Assembly: GCF_024763615.1 (NCBI RefSeq)
Contig: NC_077222.1
Span: forward strand, 45,012,001 to 45,076,000
Length of the DNA: 64,000 bases
Reading direction: 5' to 3'
Source of the DNA: Phlebotomus papatasi
Lineage: Eukaryota > Arthropoda > Insecta > Diptera > Psychodidae
The notes beneath the pieces were generated by a model. The model saw nothing but the letters and a program-made list of their open reading frames with translations, searched no databases and was not told the origin of the DNA. The translations under genes were made by a program, and so were the position numbers. Shown one piece after another: positions 57,771 through 64,000 of this stretch; position 1 is the first letter of the stretch, and the number at the start of each line of letters is the position of its first letter.

Positions 57771-58288
57771 ACATAAAACATAAAACATAAAACATAAAAT
57801 AAAACATAAAACATAAAACATAAAATAAAACATAAAATAAAACATAAAACATAAAACATAAAACATAAAACATAAAACATTAAAACATAAAACATAAAAT
57901 TAAAACATTAAAACATAAAACATAAAACATTAAAACATAAAATTAAAACATAAAACATTAAAACATAAAAACATAAAAACATAAAAACATAAAAACATAA
58001 AAACATAAAAACATAAAACATAAAAACATAAAAACATAAAACATAAAACATAAAACATAAAACATAAAACATAAAACATAAAACATAAAACATAAAACAT
58101 AAAACATAAAACATAAAACATAAAACATAAAACATAAAACATAAAACATAAAACATAAAACATAAAACATAAAACATAAAACATAAAACATAAAACATAA
58201 AACATAAAACATAAAACATAAAACATAAAACATAAAACATAAAACATAAAACATAAAACATAAAACATAAAACATAAAACATAAAACA
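57771..58288. repeat. heptanucleotide satellite (ACATAAA)n, 0.52 kb
   Basis: About 74 units of ACATAAA. The part from about 58021 is nearly pure; the left half contains variant units with an extra A or T. Because 7 is not a multiple of 3 and the unit lacks stops on the minus strand, all three minus frames stay open as a seven-residue Phe-Tyr-Val-Leu-Cys repeat. This is not evidence of a protein. Confidence 0.95.
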
Positions 58289-58304
58289 GATTTAATTTGA
58301 TTCG

Positions 58305-58445
58305 ACCGTATTTGATTTTTTATTTACTGGCCAAATTTGACTTTTTACCGACCAAATTTAATTTTTTACTGATTTTTTTAAAAGTTTTTTACTGACCATA
58401 TTTAATTTTTTACTGACCGAATTTGATTTTTTTACTGATCAAAAA
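58305..58445. repeat. imperfect tandem repeat of TTTTTTACTGACCAAATTTG
   Basis: Five or six units of about 23 bp containing TTTTACTGACC and ATTTGATTT follow the satellite. Similar words occur at about 5270-5390. Confidence 0.6.
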
Positions 58446-59390
58446 GATTTTGCTCTTAACATCTAGTCTGAAGACGACTTCACACTAGAACTTTAATCTT
58501 TTATCAACTCAATATATTTTTTTTTATTTTTAAGTTTTGAAATAAATGGTAAAAAGTGATCTACTTTGTTGACAAGTGTTTTAGTTCATGCAAATTGTAA
58601 TGTATGATTAATTGGTGAATCATTCCAAAACGTGATCATAATTAATCTCATCATAACCCTTTGGCTTTTAATACGTTTTCTCAATGAAATTGTCTTTTTG
58701 TCATCGAAAGCTTTTTTATCACCACACTACAAGATCTTTAATAATCTATAAAGCAAAACATTTTGTGATATAATAAAAAAAAAATTAAAAGACACTTAAG
58801 GTCAATCCATCGTGTTTATGAAAATCACGAACACATGCGATGAAAATAATAATGATATTCTGTGTTATTTTGATAGAAAACTTAATTAGTGAAATTGAAG
58901 TATTGTAAGCTATTTCGACGAAAAAAAAAGAAGAAATATTTCTTTTATTTGTTTACGGTATTATGCCTTGATGCATAAATTAATGCGAATTTTTATTGCA
59001 GTGAGATTGCAAGTGAAATTAGAAATCCAAAGACTTCCCTTGTTCCCTTTTTGAGGGGACATTTCGTTTGGTTTTAATAGTAATTGTTATACTGTAAAAG
59101 TTGCTTTTTTAATAGTTTTATTGTCATTTGCTTGTTGTCACTTTATGTGTGATAGTTTGAAGAATGGGATTGGGAAAAATTATGACAATGTTAAACTGTT
59201 TTATGTGAGAAAATCAGAGTTGGTATTGCGAGATATTAATGAAAAAAAAATGTAGAAAAAAATATATAAGATTCTCCGTGCATAAGCTTTTGAAAAAAAA
59301 GACATCACTAGAGAATATTTTCTAATCTTTATTCTTTTGCGACCTTTAGAAAATGTCTCGGAGAATCACATAAAAATTACCAGTGCTAAG
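58446..59390. other. unassigned AT-rich sequence
   Basis: A 3' splice-like TTTTTATTGCAG at 59001 is followed by only 17 codons in the PPM1F frame and a stop. It does not encode the expected PP2C end, so no exon is called. No repeats are recognised apart from a short R-like end near 58470. Confidence 0.4.
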
Positions 59391-59700
59391 CCCATTTAAG
59401 CTTATGGTAGCTGAGATTCTTTACAGATGGCCTCGAAATGCGTGAAAATTCGATTGTGAGTTGAATTTTGGGGGTACAGAATCGCGTCGAGCAAACTGTT
59501 CTCGGTGGTCGAAATGGAAAAATTAGTTCGACGCGATTCTTTACCCCCAAAATTCAATTCACTATTGTAAGCCTTGATGAGGGCTCATTTAGTATTATAA
59601 AACGGGAAATTGGAGAACTGAAGGTGTCACCCATTTTTCAACTTCTTCGGAGTGAGCTGTCCACGGTGATAAAAGGCATTATTATTTGAAAATCAAAAAA
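59391..59700. mobile_element. family C-like 5' fragment with a 35-bp-arm foldback (C4)
   Basis: GCTTATGGTAGCTGAGATTC resembles the 5' part of C1 (GGCTTATTGTAGGTGAGATT). Within it, 59456-59490 is inverted at 59528-59562 with two mismatches (GAATTTTGGGGGTA / TACCCCCAAAATTC; AATCGCGTCGA / TCGACGCGATT). C1 lacks this second arm. Confidence 0.55.
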
Positions 59701-60527
59701 ATTTTTTTTTCAAAAACGGGAGATCGAAAATTTTTGATTTTTTAACTGTATATAAGAATTGTGGAGTACTGTATTCCCTGAAAAAATGAACTCAAAATTT
59801 TGAGTTTAACTGATATTTTTCCTTTTTTGAAAATGTTGTTAAAATTTAAATATTTTTTTAAAAAAATAAGCGCAAAAGTGGACGCTCGCCTTTTCAAGGA
59901 ATGTAGTACTTAATGTTACTGATCAACGGTAAAAAAATGAAAATTTTTGAGAATGGGGTTTTTGAGAAAAATTAATTTTTAAATTTTTTCAAAAAAAAAA
60001 ATTAAAAGACGGTTACAAAAAAACTTGAACAGATAATACGAAAACTAGTATATCGTTTTAAAGAGTATAAAATTATCTTTCAAATAAAAAAAGAGTAAGA
60101 AAAAATCTCAACCCGTTCGCGAGATAGAGCATTTTGAAATATTTGCCAAAAATCTCAATTGACGAATGAAGCGCGAGACGCCATTTTTGACGCCATGTGT
60201 CTCCGGCCAGGAATTTTTTTGAGCGAAAAAAAAATAGGGGTATATTATTTTATCGTGTACTTTAACATATGTAAAATTCAGAAACATATAAGACCATGAA
60301 CCCGCGATTTGCGATTTTCTCGGTCGTCTTGAGATGGATCGGCCCATATATATATATATATATTCCAACAATTTATTCAATTTATTCACATTTTAATAAT
60401 GTTTTTAAATGAATATTCATGAATATTAAAAGTTTAAAATATGAAGCAATCGTAGTGTTAAAGATTAGTTCTAGATATTGTTCAAATTAGCTCTTCTGCT
60501 ATAGGGTAGAGAAAAAAAACATTAGTA
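59701..60527. other. unassigned AT-rich sequence
   Basis: AT-rich sequence with an AT-dinucleotide run at about 60345-60362. No gene; some phrases (for example 'cgcgagatagagc') hint at old family C or N sequence. Confidence 0.4.
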
Positions 60528-60742
60528 TGGAAGACCGGGGTAGATTAGCTAGCAAATGAAAGTTTTCATTGCGTAGAATTTGTATAAAAAATGTTAGTAT
60601 CATCAGGCTGATAAATATTTCAATTAATGGAAAAGGAGGTATTTATTTCAAATTAATGATGATTTTCTCAAATTCCATCTAAAGAAAAATATAAGATGCC
60701 ACTAACTAATTATATCCGTGGTACTTCTGCCCCGCTCTTCCC
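60528..60742. mobile_element. MITE J2, about 215 bp
   Basis: Same length and ends as J1 (GAAGACCGGGGTAGATTAGC at the left; TTCTGCCCCGCTCTTCCC at the right), flanked by TA. Confidence 0.75.
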
Positions 60743-61002
60743 TAAATTTAAAACAATTGGAATATAAGACATTTACTGTAAAAAAAAGATATTACATAGA
60801 GGTAGATATTTATAGATATTCTAACAACTGCTGTTAAAGTATTTAATATAGTGCCGTGAGCACCGTGGTATTATTAAAATAAAGAAATAATTGTTTAGGA
60901 AGAATTCAAAATCGACGAAAATGAGTTTTTCTGGTTATCGTTTCAAGATAATATTTTCAGCTAATAGATAGATATTTTTTTAGTCTATGCCAAGAACTGT
61001 AA

Positions 61003-61133
61003 GGGCTTTGACAGACTTGAGCATTAGCCGAGAGACGACTTAGCGTAATTATATTAGAAACAATGGTTAAACCACATTTCTATCACTTTTCACTAAGTCG
61101 CCGCTCGGCTTAAGTCGTAAGTATGTTTAGGGC
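61003..61133. mobile_element. short MITE Q2, 131 bp
   Basis: Inverse copy of Q1. GCCGAGAGACGACTTAGCG at the left and CTAAGTCGCCGCTCGGCTTA at the right form imperfect inverted repeats. Confidence 0.65.
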
Positions 61134-61500
61134 ATAAGTGACTTAATTTTTTTCTTTCGAAATCCATATTTTATTGTTCTTTGTTCTAACTGACGATAAA
61201 ATTTGACCCTGATCAAGAATATTAAATTTCTTTGACCTTATCGATGTTTGCGTTCTATACTACACTAAGCTGTATTATAAATAGTTTTTAGAAGAGCTAT
61301 TTTGATTTTAATTTTTTTTTCTCGAAAAAATGAATATCTTGTCATCCGGATTTCGGATAGCTGTTAAATTTTCACCATTCTAGAACTCAAGCCCAGAAAT
61401 AATATTATCTTGGAGTAAATAACAAATTTTGACTTATGTCAAAATTTGTTTAGTATAGTATACACAAAATAAAAATTTAAAATTGTTCGTAATGTTTTTT
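61134..61500. other. unassigned AT-rich spacer
   Basis: AT-rich; nothing recognisable between Q2 and V. Confidence 0.4.
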
Positions 61501-61835
61501 GAATTTCCACTGAGGACTTACAAAATGTTTTGCAAATCGTATAAACCCATTAAAAAGTTCGTAGAAGTTTGTACTTAATTCATAAACATTGTTTGTAACT
61601 TGATCACTTACACAAATACTTACACACTTACTCATAAATACACATATATAAATACGCAAATAATGTTCGTAGAATTTTGTCATTTGTTCATAAAGTTTTG
61701 CCAGACAAAAAATTACAAACAAATATTTGAATAGAACAAATAATACATGAGAAGTGTTCATGTTTATGAACAATGTTTGTGAAAAAAGTACGAACTTTCT
61801 AAGGTTAGCATTTTGTAAGTTCCTAGTGGGAATTC
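61501..61835. mobile_element. MITE V, about 335 bp
   Basis: GAATTTCCACTGAGGACTTA at the left is inverted at the right as TAAGTTCCTAGTGGGAATTC. The interior has repeated TTCGTAGAA/TTCATAAA words. There is no second copy here, and no target duplication is clear. 61836-62154 is unassigned. Confidence 0.55.
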
Positions 61836-62154
61836 ACAAACATTTATAGAGCAAATTTACGAAATATACTTATATATATTTTTTTAAAATAAATTAAATA
61901 TCTTAAATTCTGACTTTATAATGTTGTTAAATTCTGTTGCAATGTAATTCTTCACTGAATTCTGCCTCAAACATTTAAGAAAGATTTACCTTATAATAAC
62001 CATCTCAAGGTACTTAACAATGTATATAGTATTGTACTATATTATTTCACTCTATACAGTATTGCAGGAATCCACTTTAAAATATCGGCTAATAATAATA
62101 AAGATTTATCGCTCGGTGTGAGAGGGTTATTAAATAAATTACAATTAATGGAAA

Positions 62155-62770
62155 AAAATGACAAAGCGTCCTAGCTTTGCGGAATGCTCAAACTCACGAA
62201 ATAGAGCTCTTCGTGAATTATATTTTCGCATTGCCTTTTGGTGCTTCCTGGTTTTATGGCGATTAAATTTATTCGTAAATCATTAAAGCATTTCAAAATC
62301 GTAAATTTGTAAAGAAATACGTATTTTAGAATGTTCTGGCATGAGTTACAAGTATACGTATAAAAAAATGTAAATACGAGAAAGATAAGTCATTTACGGA
62401 TATTTTATCGATTCATTACTGATTTCTAGACCTTTCCGAAAAATAAAATTTGATCGAATCGGTTGAAAAATATGCCCTGTAAAGTAGTTAAACTTTGAAA
62501 TTGAAAAATTCAAGATGGAGATTTTCTTAGGTCATAGGTATGTTTGGACGAAATGTTTGCCTAGACCACCCCCAATACATATCCAAAAATAAAAGAAATC
62601 GTAGCAACCGTTTTCGAAATAAACATAAAAAACATGGTTTTCGGAGGGGTATAGGGGGAAAGAGAAAAAAACTTCTGGAGATATTGTTTTTGGTTATTGG
62701 GGCTTACCGAAAACTGCAAGTTGATATCTTTATTTTTATACCGTTTAAGCTTCAGGACTGCGACAAGTTA
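62155..62770 (-). mobile_element. dispersed repeat N3
   Basis: Reverse-orientation relative of N1/N2, with GACGCTTTG-type and CTCACGAAATAGAGCTC words at its left and TGCAAGTTGATATC at its right. An 88-codon frame inside is incidental. Confidence 0.5.
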
Positions 62771-64000
62771 AAAGAAAAATGGATTATAATAGTGCTTTCT
62801 CTTTAAGTTCGAACAATAAAAAGAGTTACAGCCATATTGTGTTGACCAAATATTGCTAAAATTATTTCAAGTTATGATGTGGTCATATTGCATTAAATGT
62901 TTGTAAATAAAAGGAATTATCATGTTGAATTCTCTTCAAATTAAATATTAAGTGAGATTAACTATGATAAAGTGGCAATAAAATAACGAATATTTTTTTA
63001 TCGCTTTCTATCGTAGTATTAAGAGGACAATTGATTGATATCTTAATAATAATTTAGCTTTATGAAGCTCAATATAGATAGAAGTGGTATTTAAACAAAT
63101 TAATAAATTGTGAAAGTAAAAAAAAAATACTCGAGGTAAAAAAAAGAGTTTTATAAATTGAAAAAGAGAAAAATTTGTAATAAGTGACCATGCACAATTG
63201 AGAGCTATTTTTACTTTATAACTATATATATTAACAAGACGTTTTGTCTTATGGGCGAATATTCGCCAATTGGAACGTAAAATCAGGTAACTTCACTGAT
63301 ACATAACGAGGAATAAATGAGAGCTGTGTGAGAGAAACCATACCGGTCAGAATATCTGCAAAAGAGGTAAAAGAAAGAGTCTTATATATAGAGGAGAAGA
63401 GAGCAATCATTATAAGAATCACAATTAAGATTAGAAATTTTTTTCTCTTTCTCGCTTCTCACCTTTGATTGACTCCGCGTAGTTTTGATTTCCTGCCACA
63501 TTTCATACATTTTGTGCTGTATGATGGATTTTGTGTATAGTGTCCATGGTGATGGCAATTTGTATCCCTCAAATGTACCGCGAATAGAAGGTAGCATAAA
63601 AAGTACAGTTGCAAAATTCGCGAATAGAGAAATTTGCTGTGTTGGTCACATCATCATCATCAGCTAGTGACTCTCAAGGGAAATATCACGGAGTGTGGTT
63701 TTCAACACAAATTATTGTATTGTTCTACACAGTTTTCCTCTTTAAAAAAAAAAACTCTCTTTCTCTTTTTATTTTACTTTTGGCAGTGAAAAAAATGACG
63801 CGCTTCTATAGTTCAATGATCGATGCGCAACATTGTATCATTTCTTGTATGCCACTCTTGTGCTACTGTTAGCAACAATATGGTTTACTCTTTTTTTTTT
63901 TGCTAAGACATTGGAGCACTGGCGCTAGAGATAGTTAAGAGTTAAGTTAAATATTCGCATTAATCGTATATGAGATGGTCATGTAAAATTGCTGTAAATT
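62771..64000. other. unassigned right flank
   Basis: AT-rich sequence. 63260-63680 is slightly less AT-rich and non-repetitive, with overlapping 60-71 codon frames on both strands that lack signatures. It may belong to the continuing PPM1F intron. Confidence 0.4.

Noticed and set aside
57908..58282. Three overlapping minus-strand open frames of 105-124 codons with a Phe-Tyr-Val-Leu-Cys repeat
   Set aside because: They are a by-product of a 7-bp satellite without stop codons on that strand; all three frames are open equally.
57771..58288. Heptamer array as a CRISPR or telomeric repeat
   Set aside because: There are no spacers, the unit is 7 bp, and it differs from the insect telomere unit TTAGG.
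59002..59054. Possible alternative last exon of PPM1F after TTTTTATTGCAG
   Set aside because: It is in frame but adds only 17 residues that do not resemble the final PP2C block or carry its Asp-Asn metal ligand.

Overview
The window looks like AT-rich insect nuclear DNA. The genes have short exons with GT-AG introns, introns range from 56 bp to about 10 kb, and the DNA between genes is packed with short non-autonomous transposons. The Rab7 C-terminus and the overall gene style fit Diptera. A nematoceran such as a sand fly is plausible, but this is inference; no rRNA, tRNA, CRISPR or bacterial operon structure was seen.

Positions 1-22.8 kb hold no protein-coding gene that I can support. This stretch alternates unique AT-rich sequence (some possibly regulatory) with MITEs. 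Positions 22.8-33.2 kb hold Rab7 (+), with a 9.7 kb intron stuffed with transposons, including a truncated non-LTR retrotransposon nested in a DNA element. As sequenced, Rab7 lacks about 12 codons and the 5' splice site at the end of its middle exon.

Positions 34.8-45.7 kb form a compact housekeeping cluster: GET1/WRB (+), mitochondrial GatA (-), ARMC5 (+, divergent from GatA), a C2orf42 homologue (-, convergent with ARMC5; stop codons 5 bp apart) and the first exon of a PPM1F-type phosphatase (+, divergent from C2orf42). GET1 and GatA also converge, with stops 20 bp apart. PPM1F exons 2-5 lie at 55.3-56.5 kb after a 9.6 kb intron, and its last exon was not found in the window. From 56.5 kb to the end there are repeats, a 0.5 kb heptanucleotide satellite and unassigned sequence.

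The genes share no pathway: endosome traffic (Rab7), tail-anchored protein insertion at the ER (GET1), mitochondrial Gln-tRNA formation (GatA), a CUL3 adaptor linked to RNA polymerase II turnover (ARMC5), an uncharacterised zinc-binding protein (C2orf42) and a PP2C phosphatase (PPM1F). I found no clear new multi-gene system. The most notable points are the Rab7 lesion, a four-level transposon nest in PPM1F intron 1, a TIR element with GC-rich cargo, several foldback structures, and the antisense overlap of the housekeeping genes. Repeat family letters (A, B, C...) are labels used only in this annotation.
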